NCBI GenBank assembly: GCA_013314735.1
Contig: JABUFD010000002.1
Coordinates: 992,001 to 1,056,000, forward strand
DNA from: Anaerolineae bacterium
GTDB taxonomy: Bacteria; Chloroflexota; Anaerolineae; Anaerolineales; Anaerolineaceae
Direction of reading: 5' to 3'
DNA length: 64,000 nt
Shown here: positions 17,256 through 24,492 of the stretch, one piece after another
Position numbering within the stretch: the stretch's first letter is position 1
Layout: the number at the start of each line of letters is the position of its first letter
The notes under the pieces: generated by a model
The model's database searches: none
The model's input: the letters and a program-made list of their open reading frames with translations, nothing else
What the model was told of the DNA's origin: nothing
Translations under genes and position numbers: made by a program

Positions 17256-18335
17256 ATGCCTCTTACAAAAGCGCCTATTCCAATAATGGCCTTTGAAGAT
17301 CAACGGATGAATTACGCTGCGTTGCGTGTATTGGGAATCCTGTGTAGTTATGCCGATAAGGATGGCTACTGTTATCCATCACAGGCGACGATAGCAAAGC
17401 GATTAAACGTATCACGTCCAGCGGTAAATCGCCAAATTCAAGTTTTGGAGAAATTGGGATATGTCGAAGTAGAAAGACGTAGTGGTAAAAGCGGCGGCGA
17501 AACAAGCTGCCTTTACCGCATTATTACCCCGAACACCGAGCTTGAATATTGTACTGAAGATGCCGAATCCCAATGGCTACCAGAAACAGACCGTCTTGAT
17601 GTTACACCCCCTGTAACATCTGATGTTACACCCCCTGTAACATCTGATGTTACACCCCCTGTAACATCTGATGTTACCCCCCCTGTAACATCTGATGTTA
17701 CACCCCCTGTAACACCTGATGTTACACAAAGAGTTAATTTAACATACCAATTTAATTCAGAAAGAGAAGAAGAAGAAAGAGAAGAAGTTAACTTACCACG
17801 CGCGCGCGAAGAACTTGCTGCTGCTGACTTTTCTGATGATCTTCCTGACGATCCTTTTGGCGACTCTCTTTGGGCTACTCCCCCGGAAGCTCCTGAAACC
17901 CCGGAGGAAGTAAACTGCCAGGCCATTTTGCCTGGCAATAAACCTGACCAGGCGCAATACCCTGAAACGTTAGCCGAGGCGCGCAATCACCCTGACATCC
18001 AAATTTACAGGCGCGTGACAGGCGTTCTCCCCCTTCCGGGTGATTACAAGGCCGTCGTAGATGCCGTTCAATTTTTGCGAGAGTCCTGTCCAACAGACGA
18101 TTTGCTGGTTGAGTATCTTACCCCGCACTGGCAGAAGTGGAAGTCATCTAAACGCAAAGATGGCAAACCATACAATCCCAACAAACCTGCCTGGCTGACC
18201 GATTGGGCGGTAGTTGGGGCCAATCCCAACCTGATAAGCCAGGAAAGCGTCGAGGATGGACGTTATTACAGCTACACAGTCACTAACAACCCAACCCCTG
18301 CCCAACGTGCGCAGGCAGATTATCTTGTTTATTAG
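17256..18335 (+). CDS. Lambda O-like replication initiator with iterons inside the gene
   Basis: Residues 1-90 form a winged helix (NYAALRVLGILCSYADKDG, then SQATIAKRLNVSRPAVNRQIQVLEKLGYVEVERR) of the Phage_rep_O / helix_turn_helix_36 type. Residues about 115-155 are five repeats of DVTPPVTS, encoded by the DNA iterons at 17598-17717. The C-terminal half is acidic, with a conserved-looking region near 250-340 (FLRESCPTDDLLVEYLTPHWQKWKSS) that could contact the helicase or its loader. The order DNA-binding domain, iterons, AT-rich stretch, C-terminal domain, then a helicase-class gene is that of lambda O/P. Family-level function is well supported; origin activity is inferred. Confidence 0.75.
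   Translation: MPLTKAPIPIMAFEDQRMNYAALRVLGILCSYADKDGYCYPSQATIAKRLNVSRPAVNRQIQVLEKLGYVEVERRSGKSGGETSCLYRIITPNTELEYCTEDAESQWLPETDRLDVTPPVTSDVTPPVTSDVTPPVTSDVTPPVTSDVTPPVTPDVTQRVNLTYQFNSEREEEEREEVNLPRAREELAAADFSDDLPDDPFGDSLWATPPEAPETPEEVNCQAILPGNKPDQAQYPETLAEARNHPDIQIYRRVTGVLPLPGDYKAVVDAVQFLRESCPTDDLLVEYLTPHWQKWKSSKRKDGKPYNPNKPAWLTDWAVVGANPNLISQESVEDGRYYSYTVTNNPTPAQRAQADYLVY
17598..17728 (+). repeat. Origin iterons: five 24-bp palindromic repeats plus a partial sixth
   Basis: Repeats begin at 17598, 17622, 17646, 17670 and 17694, and a partial copy at 17718. Each contains TGTTACACCCCCTGTAACA, a perfect 7-bp inverted repeat around CCCCC; the fourth copy has one A-to-C change in an arm and the fifth a T-to-C change after the palindrome. 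Dyad-symmetric iterons in tandem inside an initiator gene are the structure of the lambda origin. The period of 24 bp keeps the protein frame. Confidence 0.85.
17727..17791 (+). other. AT-rich / polypurine stretch, candidate DNA unwinding element
   Basis: Directly after the iterons come an AT-rich segment with the inverted repeat GTTAATTTAAC and then a strand-biased purine run (AGAAAGAGAAGAAGAAG...) ending in GTTAAC. Low melting energy plus purine asymmetry beside iterons is what an unwinding region looks like. Confidence 0.55.
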
Positions 18336-18347
18336 GAGGTGAAAATC

Positions 18348-19433
18348 TTGTCAAAACGTGTCCAAAACTCTGATCGTGCTGCATCGGCATCCACACTTGT
18401 ATCTGTGCCGCAGGACGCATCGCGACTTTCTGTAAAGCTTGTCGAAAAACTTCGCCAGGATAGGGGACAGGGCATCCAATTTGGTATTACCCGCCTGGAT
18501 GAAGTCATGAATCCCCTGCGTCCTGGTGAATTGATCAGCGTCTATGGGCTGCCCGGCCATCACAAAAGCAGCATCATGAACTGGTTGTCCACCCGCGCCC
18601 TGGCAATGATTGGCCCTGAAGCAGACGAAGTTGTTGTCCGCGCCACTTGGGAACAATCCATCGAGGAAGATACGCTGGCGTGGCTGGCACGCGACAGCAA
18701 TATTCCCATGACCAAAATGGTGCGCGGCAAACTCAACGAGGCCGAATGGCAGCTTATCCTGGAATCGTCGGTGCGCCGTGCGGTCAGTCCTCTATGGCTG
18801 ATCGGCCATTCACAGATCCAATCCGGGGAACGCCGCCAGGCCCGCCCGCGCATGACACTGACTGATGTTGCCCTGGCATTGGAATATATCTGCGAGGACG
18901 CCACCTCACGCAAGCTGAAAGTCAAGTTGGTGGTACTGGACTACTTGCAACGTATTCGCCCCGATCCCCAGGACGGCGGGGATCGGCGGGAGCAGGTCAT
19001 GGAAATGGTTAACCGGGCAAAGGACTGCGCCTTGTCGTTTGGCTGCCCGGTGCTGCTTGGCGTCCAGGCTCGCCGTGAAGTTGCTGAACGCCAACGGAAA
19101 ATGCCCACTGAACAGGATGCGCAGGAAACCTCGAATGTTGAACAAACCTCCGACAAAGTAATCACCCTCTGGTATCCCCACAAAACTGAAACACCCGGAT
19201 CAGTGGTAACAACGACCCGATTTACGCCGCGCGGGGAAGATGGGAGCGGTGGGCAGCCGGTTGCAGAAAATTGGACTGTATCACCAGACCTTTTGCTGGT
19301 CGGCATCCCCAAACAAAAACTTGGGCCAACAATCGACTCCGTCCCGGTTACCGTTGACCCAGCTCGCGGCCTTTTCAGAAACGCCGTGCATTCATCTGAG
19401 ACGGGAGCCGCCAATGGCCGAAGCTCTCGTTAA
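18348..19433 (+). CDS. DnaB-like RecA-fold ATPase (replicative helicase type)
   Basis: The 361-residue protein has a Walker A of the form GLPGHHKSS (about residues 70-78), a Walker B LVVLDYLQRI (about 205-214) as in DnaB's KLIVIDYLQL, and an arginine/glutamine pattern GVQARREV after it. It lacks the N-terminal DnaB collar domain. The start is TTG 18348: AGGAGG at 18334-18339 is 8 bases away, whereas the GTG at 18339 overlaps the ribosome site. It follows the initiator by 12 bases, the place lambda gives to gene P/helicase functions. Helicase or loader cannot be separated here. Confidence 0.78.
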   Translation: MSKRVQNSDRAASASTLVSVPQDASRLSVKLVEKLRQDRGQGIQFGITRLDEVMNPLRPGELISVYGLPGHHKSSIMNWLSTRALAMIGPEADEVVVRATWEQSIEEDTLAWLARDSNIPMTKMVRGKLNEAEWQLILESSVRRAVSPLWLIGHSQIQSGERRQARPRMTLTDVALALEYICEDATSRKLKVKLVVLDYLQRIRPDPQDGGDRREQVMEMVNRAKDCALSFGCPVLLGVQARREVAERQRKMPTEQDAQETSNVEQTSDKVITLWYPHKTETPGSVVTTTRFTPRGEDGSGGQPVAENWTVSPDLLLVGIPKQKLGPTIDSVPVTVDPARGLFRNAVHSSETGAANGRSSR

Positions 19434-19695
19434 CGCAGCCTACAAGTACGGCAACCGGGTCCACACGCCCATTGGAGAAGGCGACATTGTGGCTTTTGAT
19501 CCAGGCCAAAAGGCATACCTGATTTGCTTTGGCCGGCAGGATTTCACGCCGGAAGCCTGGAAAACGCTTAGTATTCATGGCGGCCCGTGTGTCTTTCGTT
19601 ATTTTTGTGAAACCGACCTTCAACTTGTAGAGAAAAACACGGCCAACACGAATAAACCCGAAAAACCCAACAGGAAGGAGAGGAAAAATGCCTGA
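19414..19695 (+). CDS. Hypothetical small protein
   Basis: A 93-residue protein starting MAEALVNAAYKYGNRV, overlapping the helicase gene by 20 bases. It has a beta-rich core (RVHTPIGEGDIVAFDPGQKAYLICF) and a basic C-terminal tail. No family is recognised. Overlapping ends show it is translated with its neighbours. Confidence 0.6.
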   Translation: MAEALVNAAYKYGNRVHTPIGEGDIVAFDPGQKAYLICFGRQDFTPEAWKTLSIHGGPCVFRYFCETDLQLVEKNTANTNKPEKPNRKERKNA

Positions 19696-19954
19696 TAAAA
19701 AACAACACATCACCAGAACGACAAAGGACGTTCTGGCCTACATCATCCAATACAAAACCCGAACAGGTGGCGCCTCACCCAGTATCCGTGAAATTGGAGA
19801 TGCCTGTAACCTGCAATCCACCAGCGCCGTGCATTATCACCTGGAGCGCCTTCAAGATGCTGGCCTGATTGATCGTGACCCTCACCTGGCCCGGAACATC
19901 CGGGTCGTCGGTGAAACCTGGTCATGCCCATCATCGCAGGCGGCTAATGCTTAA
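19688..19954 (+). CDS. LexA-type DNA-binding domain protein without peptidase domain
   Basis: The 88-residue protein resembles the LexA N-terminal winged helix: TRTTKDVLAYIIQYKTRTGGASPSIREIG, then SAVHYHLERLQDAGLIDRDP. The C-terminal Ser/Lys peptidase of LexA is absent, so it cannot self-cleave; it may compete for SOS operators or regulate the element. AAGGAGAGG precedes ATG 19688. Confidence 0.75.
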   Translation: MPDKKQHITRTTKDVLAYIIQYKTRTGGASPSIREIGDACNLQSTSAVHYHLERLQDAGLIDRDPHLARNIRVVGETWSCPSSQAANA

Positions 19955-20411
19955 TCTGATGACTTCCATTCCCGAAAAAAAAGACGGGTTCTCCGATCTG
20001 GCCCTGGCGGTCATTACCCAGGCCGTCAGGGATTTGAGAAACCCGTCCACCTGTCATTCGGCGCTGACCTGGTTTTTGTCGGATGACTACCTGATGTACA
20101 CAGAACCTTTGGGAATCAATGCTGATTTGTTGATGCTGAAAGTTATGCAGCAGCAGCTTCAGGAATGGAAGAATAAGAAGAAATGGAAACGTATGGCTAA
20201 AACATTCAAACTTGTTCGGCATCACGACATTAGCGGCGTTTCTGGAACAGGAATCGTTGCTGAAGGCGTAACCTTTGACAGCGGACAGACTGTAATCTGT
20301 TGGACCCGCCCACCGCACACCCTGTCTGTGTACCCATCCCCGGAAGCCGTTCTCGATGTACACGGTCACGATGGCTGCACCCGGATTGAGTGGGACGAGA
20401 CGAAGGCATGA
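19947..20411 (+). CDS. Hypothetical protein
   Basis: A 154-residue protein starting MLNLMTSIPEKKDGF. The N-terminal half is helical with a CHSALTWFLSDDYLMY segment resembling short phage helical proteins (DUF-type) that pair with host housekeeping functions; the C-terminal half is beta-rich. Start overlaps the previous stop. No function assigned. Confidence 0.6.
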   Translation: MLNLMTSIPEKKDGFSDLALAVITQAVRDLRNPSTCHSALTWFLSDDYLMYTEPLGINADLLMLKVMQQQLQEWKNKKKWKRMAKTFKLVRHHDISGVSGTGIVAEGVTFDSGQTVICWTRPPHTLSVYPSPEAVLDVHGHDGCTRIEWDETKA

Positions 20412-20641
20412 CGATCCCCACCTGGTTTGCGATTTTTCGGGCACTGGAAGCCCTGGATGCGGCGATTATCGCCGGCCACTGGACTAATTCTGCTGCGGCC
20501 CGATTGGATATTTACGAACATAAACACGCCTCAGCGCAGGAAGTACAGATGGCGTTGTCCACCTTCCGCTACAAGTACGAGCGATATCCAAAAGGCGATT
20601 TTATTTGGAGGAACACTTGGGAACAACAATTGCAGTCGTGA
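20408..20641 (+). CDS. Hypothetical small protein
   Basis: A 77-residue, mostly helical protein starting MTIPTWFAIFRALEALDAA, with ATGA overlap to the previous stop and overlapping the ParA start at 20617. No family recognised. Confidence 0.55.
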   Translation: MTIPTWFAIFRALEALDAAIIAGHWTNSAAARLDIYEHKHASAQEVQMALSTFRYKYERYPKGDFIWRNTWEQQLQS

Positions 20642-21426
20642 ATCAAAAGGGTGGCGTCGCAAAGACCACCACCTCGGTCACACTGGCTCACGGGCTGGCG
20701 CTGCGAGGCTACGGCGTCCTGCTGATTGACCTGGATTCACAAGGTAACGTAGGCGACTGCCTGGGCTTGCCGGCTGGCAATGATTTGTTCTCCCTGCTAA
20801 CACCGGGCAGCGAGATCAAATTGGCTAACGGCGTCACCCCATCAGGCCGGCAAGGGCTGGACGTTATTCGCTCCGACAAGCGCACCTCGAATCTCAAAAT
20901 TATGCTGTCGGCAATGGATATGAGGGAATACACGCTAGACGATCTGCTCAAAGATCACGATTACGACGTGGTGCTGCTGGATGCTGCCCCGTCGGTGGAT
21001 GTGCTGATGACGGCGGCAATTGTGGCAGCGGATTACCTGCTTGTCCCAACCAGGCTGGATCAGCTATCGGTGAAGGGCATCCGTGATTTATTGACCTCCC
21101 TGGAATCGCTGCGGCGATACACCACCTGCGAATTGGGGGCGATCCTGCCGGCGTTTTATGACCGCACCACGAATGAATCGCTGCTGCAACTTCGCCACCT
21201 GGTTGGCAACTTTGGCGAATTGGTCTGGCCGCCCATACCGCAGGATACTGTTTGCCGGGAAGCCTCCCGGCATGGCAAAACCTTGTGGGAGTACGCTCCC
21301 CATACCCGTGCAATTGCCGGCTACCCGGACGGCAAGAACGCCGCGATTGGCGGGTACAAACAGGTTTTGGATCGTTTGGAAAAACAACTCATTCTTGAAA
21401 GGAGAAAAAAGAAAAATGCCAAGTAA
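20617..21426 (+). CDS. parA: ParA-type partition ATPase
   Basis: The 269-residue protein has the deviant Walker A of ParA/Soj (NQKGGVAKTTTSVTLA), the A' segment VLLIDLDSQGN and the B segment VVLLDAAPSVD. It lacks the N-terminal helix-turn-helix of type Ia ParA, so it is of the short (type Ib) kind. The start is TTG 20617 with TGGAGG 5 bases before it. A large dyad-repeat array (22094-22970) and a ribbon-helix-helix protein (23018) follow. ParA, centromere array, RHH-type ParB fits a type Ib partition locus that keeps the excised, replicating form stable. Confidence 0.85.
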   Translation: MGTTIAVVNQKGGVAKTTTSVTLAHGLALRGYGVLLIDLDSQGNVGDCLGLPAGNDLFSLLTPGSEIKLANGVTPSGRQGLDVIRSDKRTSNLKIMLSAMDMREYTLDDLLKDHDYDVVLLDAAPSVDVLMTAAIVAADYLLVPTRLDQLSVKGIRDLLTSLESLRRYTTCELGAILPAFYDRTTNESLLQLRHLVGNFGELVWPPIPQDTVCREASRHGKTLWEYAPHTRAIAGYPDGKNAAIGGYKQVLDRLEKQLILERRKKKNAK

Positions 21427-21952
21427 TACTGTTCAAGTGACCATCGAGGGCCTTTCTGCCCTTCTGCAACACGCCTTTCGGCCTACGCCGGCGGGCTTTG
21501 AAAAAATGTCCCCGGAGGACCAGGCCGAGCTTTGTGCGTATCGAATGCCCGAAGCCAACGAACTGTATGTGCCGGGTATCAACATCCAACGCTGCCTGGT
21601 CAATGCCGCGACCTTCAGCAAGGGTAAAGGGCGCAGTAGCCTCCAAAAGATCGTGGCAGCCTGCGTCTTTGTCACGCCTGAATACTGCGGCCTGGGAACA
21701 ACGGAATACACCGTTGACTCGCGTTCAGTCGTCAACCCGGTAACGAAGGGCCGGATCATTCGCCACCGTCCCCGCCTGGATAGCTGGCAGACTACATTCA
21801 CGCTCCAATACGACCCCACCCTGCTGACTGCGGCTCAACTGCGGCAGGTTGTGGACGATGCCGGCTCCCGCGTCGGTCTGGGTGATTTTCGCCCGGAAAA
21901 GAAGGGCATGTTTGGCCGGTTCCAGGTAACGCACTGGGTTGAAACCCGATAG
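21416..21952 (+). CDS. RAMP/Cas7-like small protein of unknown role
   Basis: A 178-residue protein starting MPSNTVQVTIEGLSALL, with AAAGGAG upstream and an 11-base overlap with parA. The pattern LYVPGINIQRCLVNAA, a KGRSSLQKIV helix, IIRHRPRLDSWQTTFTLQYD, then AGSRVGLGDFRPEKKGMFGRF resembles single-domain RAMP-fold (Cas7-like) proteins found in phages: a ferredoxin-like fold with a Gly-rich loop. No cas gene or CRISPR array is nearby. RNA- or DNA-strand binding is possible; this is inference from pattern only. Confidence 0.5.
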   Translation: MPSNTVQVTIEGLSALLQHAFRPTPAGFEKMSPEDQAELCAYRMPEANELYVPGINIQRCLVNAATFSKGKGRSSLQKIVAACVFVTPEYCGLGTTEYTVDSRSVVNPVTKGRIIRHRPRLDSWQTTFTLQYDPTLLTAAQLRQVVDDAGSRVGLGDFRPEKKGMFGRFQVTHWVETR

Positions 21953-22093
21953 CTTGTAATCTGCGCCAGTCCGGGGCGCGGCGAGGCTGATTGAGGATTA
22001 TCAATCAATCAGGGCAGGGATAAGCACCTTACAAACCGAATAGCGAATTTGCGAGTGTGTGAACGGCAGGCGGGATGATTTCAAGTCATCCCA

Positions 22094-22970
22094 CCCTGAC
22101 GGAGAACGCCTTTTGGGTGTCAGTGCCAAAGGGCTTTCTGGTCAGGGTGAGGTTTGGCACGGTGGGGCGGGGTGGGGTTTGGCAAGGTGAGTCAAGGTCA
22201 GGCCGGGTAAAGCGCGGCAAGGCAAGGCAAGGATACCACTCCCTGACGGAGAGTGCCTTTTGGAGCATGAGTGCCAAAGGGCTTTCTGGTCAGGGTGGGG
22301 CATGGCGTGGCTTGGTTAGGCGAGGTACGGCAATGCAAGGCAAGGAACCACTCCCTGACGGAGAACGCCTTTTGGAGCAAAAGCGTCAAAGGGCTTTCTG
22401 GTCAGGGCGAGGTATGGATGGGCGTGGCTGGGTCAGGCACGGCATGGCACGGCAAAGCTTGGCAAGGCAAGACAAGGCAAGGATACCACTCCCTGACGGA
22501 GAGCGCCTTTTGGAGCATGAGTGCCAAAGGGCCTTCTGGTCAGGGTTGGGCATGGCTGCGCGTGGCAAGGCCTGGCATGGCTTGGCATGGCAATGCGATG
22601 CAAGGCAAGGATACCACTCCCTGACGGAGAGCGCCTTTTGGAGCAAAAGCGTCAAAGGGCTTTCTGGTCAGGGTGAGGCGCGGCCAGGTGAGGCCGGGTG
22701 CGGCAAGGCACGGCTAGGCATGGCAAGGCAAGGAACCACTCCCTGACGGAGAACGCCTTTTGGAGCAAAAGCGTCAAAGGGCTTTCTGGTCAGGGCGAGG
22801 TTAGGGCCAGGTAGGGCAAGGCGAGGCAAGGCTGGGCAAGGCAAGGCAGGGAATACCACTCCCTGACGGAGAGTGCCTTTTGAAGCATGAGCGTCAAAGG
22901 GCCTTCTGGTCAGGGTGCGGCACGGCATGGTGAGGCATGGCACTGCGAGGTAGTGCAATGCAAGGCATGG
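22094..22970. repeat. Array of seven 55-bp dyad elements with GGCAN-pentamer spacers (candidate centromere)
   Basis: Conserved units lie at 22094-22147, 22241-22295, 22353-22407, 22491-22545, 22619-22673, 22741-22795 and 22861-22915. Each begins CCCTGACGGAGA and ends CTGGTCAGGG: 7-bp outer arms CCCTGAC/GTCAGGG and a 9-bp inner stem GCCTTTTGG/YCAAAGGGC. Spacers of 57-93 bases are built from degenerate pentamers (GGCAA, GGCAT, GGCAC and relatives) and mostly end in ACCACT before the next unit. A separate 7-bp hairpin (GGGATGA/TCATCCC, 22072-22092) stands before the first. The array fills most of the 21953-23017 gap. Open frames here are repeat artefacts. Its place between parA and an RHH gene suggests a partition site. 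Confidence 0.8.
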
Positions 22971-23017
22971 AAAACTGAATATCAAAACAAACAAAACAGG
23001 AAAGGAGTCAAAAGTGA

Positions 23018-23425
23018 ATGTGTCCAGCGAAAAAAGACACTGAGGCAGGACTGGTAGATTTCTCGGCCACAGTTGGAGCCGACGCTGCCGTAACATCGCT
23101 GCTCACCAGTGCGGGACGCCGGCAAGCCGAGGCCCGCCTGAGCAAACCGGAGCGGGCGCGCAAAGTGCGGGAGCGCCGCCGGCAGAAGGAGCGGTTGACT
23201 GGCCGGATCGGGCTTGACTTGCCAGTGGACATGAAAGACCGTCTGGTAAGGCTGGCTGAACGCGAGAGCGTCCCTATCAGCCAATTAGTCGCCTTTCTGT
23301 TAGCCGCTCCACTCCATGAATTTGAACATGCTCAAAATCCTCTCTGGGGGTACACGCGCCCGTCACGGTGTGCCAAATTTGAGAACACGATTGATGTGGA
23401 AAAGCGGATTAGAGAGCAAAAGTAG
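23018..23425 (+). CDS. Ribbon-helix-helix DNA-binding protein, probable ParB-type partner
   Basis: The 135-residue protein has a basic middle region (SKPERARKVRERRRQKERLTG) followed by an RHH fold, IGLDLPVDMKDRLVRLAERESVPISQLVAFLL (about residues 65-98). AAAGGAG lies before ATG 23018. RHH proteins such as ParG and omega are the centromere-binding partners of short ParA proteins and also repress their own operon. It is flanked by the dyad array upstream and by 12-bp iterons downstream (23423-23519), either of which may be its target. Confidence 0.7.
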   Translation: MCPAKKDTEAGLVDFSATVGADAAVTSLLTSAGRRQAEARLSKPERARKVRERRRQKERLTGRIGLDLPVDMKDRLVRLAERESVPISQLVAFLLAAPLHEFEHAQNPLWGYTRPSRCAKFENTIDVEKRIREQK

Positions 23426-23519
23426 GCCGCCCTACTCGTAAGAACGTAGGACGGCCTACTAGGGCGGCCTAATAGGACGGCCTACGATTGTCGGATTTTC
23501 AAAAGCATAGGGCGACCTA
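23423..23519. repeat. TAGGRCGGCCTA iterons after the RHH gene
   Basis: Three direct copies of TAGGRCGGCCTA at 23447, 23460 and 23473 have an exact 13-bp period; an inverted copy is at 23423-23434 and a degenerate one (TAGGGCGACCTA) at 23508. The inverted and first direct copies form a near-perfect 15-bp hairpin around TCGTAAGAAC, which could also slow transcription. Short spaced iterons are typical RHH operators. Confidence 0.7.
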
Positions 23520-23572
23520 TAAGCCAACAGGAAGCCCTAAGAGACCATCTTTTTTGGAAAGGAGTATCAAGA

Positions 23573-23995
23573 ATGGCACGAAACAATTCTTGTCAGCATG
23601 TGGTCGATATTACCGGGGACATCCATTTTGGACTTGTCTCTGTCGCAGGAAAGACACTTCCTTTTCTGCGACTGTTTGGATTCGTCAAACCTACCGCCGG
23701 CTCCTCCGGTGTTGAGGGGATGCGGATTGTCGCTTACGGCCCCTGGGCTGAATTGATTTACGCGCATGTGCGAAAGGGTTCACGCCTTTTCATCATTTCG
23801 CATGTCCAGCGCCGGATGGTTGTCGATAAAGAACTGATTGAGTTTGTGGTGGAAGAATGCCAGTTTTTACGCAACATTGACTGGGCTGCCGGCGAAGCCA
23901 AGCGCCTTGAACTGGTGGAACGGGGCGAACTGCGCCCATCTTACAAAGAGCATGATGATCATGTTAGCGGCATTGATGAGGAAACCGAGGTATAA
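23573..23995 (+). CDS. Single-stranded DNA-binding (OB-fold) protein
   Basis: The 140-residue protein has an SSB-like core: FLRLFGFVKP, GMRIVAYGPWAELIYAHVRKGSRLFIISHVQRRMV, and FVVEECQFLRNIDW, matching SSB's pattern of strand, AYGKLAE, KGSxVxVEG and VxExLQFL. The C-terminus (DETEV) is acidic but lacks the usual DDDIPF tip. AAAGGAG precedes ATG 23573. It would cover single strands made during replication or transfer. Confidence 0.7.
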   Translation: MARNNSCQHVVDITGDIHFGLVSVAGKTLPFLRLFGFVKPTAGSSGVEGMRIVAYGPWAELIYAHVRKGSRLFIISHVQRRMVVDKELIEFVVEECQFLRNIDWAAGEAKRLELVERGELRPSYKEHDDHVSGIDEETEV

Positions 23996-23997
23996 AG

Positions 23998-24492
23998 ATG
24001 CCCATCCCTAAGTCGTACTATCTGATCGCGTCCCTGGTGGTTATTGTCATTATCCTGGGCGTGATCGGTTGGCTGGCATCCCCGGTTGACGAAGCCGGGC
24101 GGCCAATGCTGCTCCTGCCGGATGTGAAGCGGGTTGAAGATTATCGCCGGCAGGCCCGCACCTGGGCCAATGACCTGCGCTTGCTGGATGGGCAGCTTGT
24201 CACTTTGCTGGCCGGCACAGGCGATTTACTTTCGCAGTCTCGTGACGGGCAGAACGCTTTTGAGGATAGCCTGGCGATAGCGAAAGATGCTGATGTCACC
24301 GAAGCGCCGCCGGCATTGGCAGGGCTGCGTTCAATGATTGTCAATACATCACTGGCCTATCTGGAAGCATCCCGCAGCGTCTTGCTGTGGATCAGCGCGC
24401 CAAAACAAGAAAACTACGATCAGGCCGTTCTACTCGTTCAGACTGCCCGTGAGCAGTTGTACGAGTTGGAGGCGTCGTCATGGATCAAATAA
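23998..24492 (+). CDS. Membrane-anchored hypothetical protein
   Basis: The 164-residue protein has one N-terminal membrane segment (residues about 7-28, LIASLVVIVIILGVIGWLA) and a helical extracytoplasmic part. No family recognised. It overlaps the next gene by 13 bases, so the two are translated together. Confidence 0.6.
   Translation: MPIPKSYYLIASLVVIVIILGVIGWLASPVDEAGRPMLLLPDVKRVEDYRRQARTWANDLRLLDGQLVTLLAGTGDLLSQSRDGQNAFEDSLAIAKDADVTEAPPALAGLRSMIVNTSLAYLEASRSVLLWISAPKQENYDQAVLLVQTAREQLYELEASSWIK

Noticed and set aside
22075-22746. Open frame of 223 residues across the dyad array (also antisense frames there)
   Set aside because: The translation is only the repeated unit and pentamers, no ribosome site precedes it, and several frames are open on both strands because the repeats lack stops.
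22094-22970. CRISPR array
   Set aside because: Units are 55 bp with dyad symmetry, spacers are low-complexity pentamers of variable length, and no cas genes are present.
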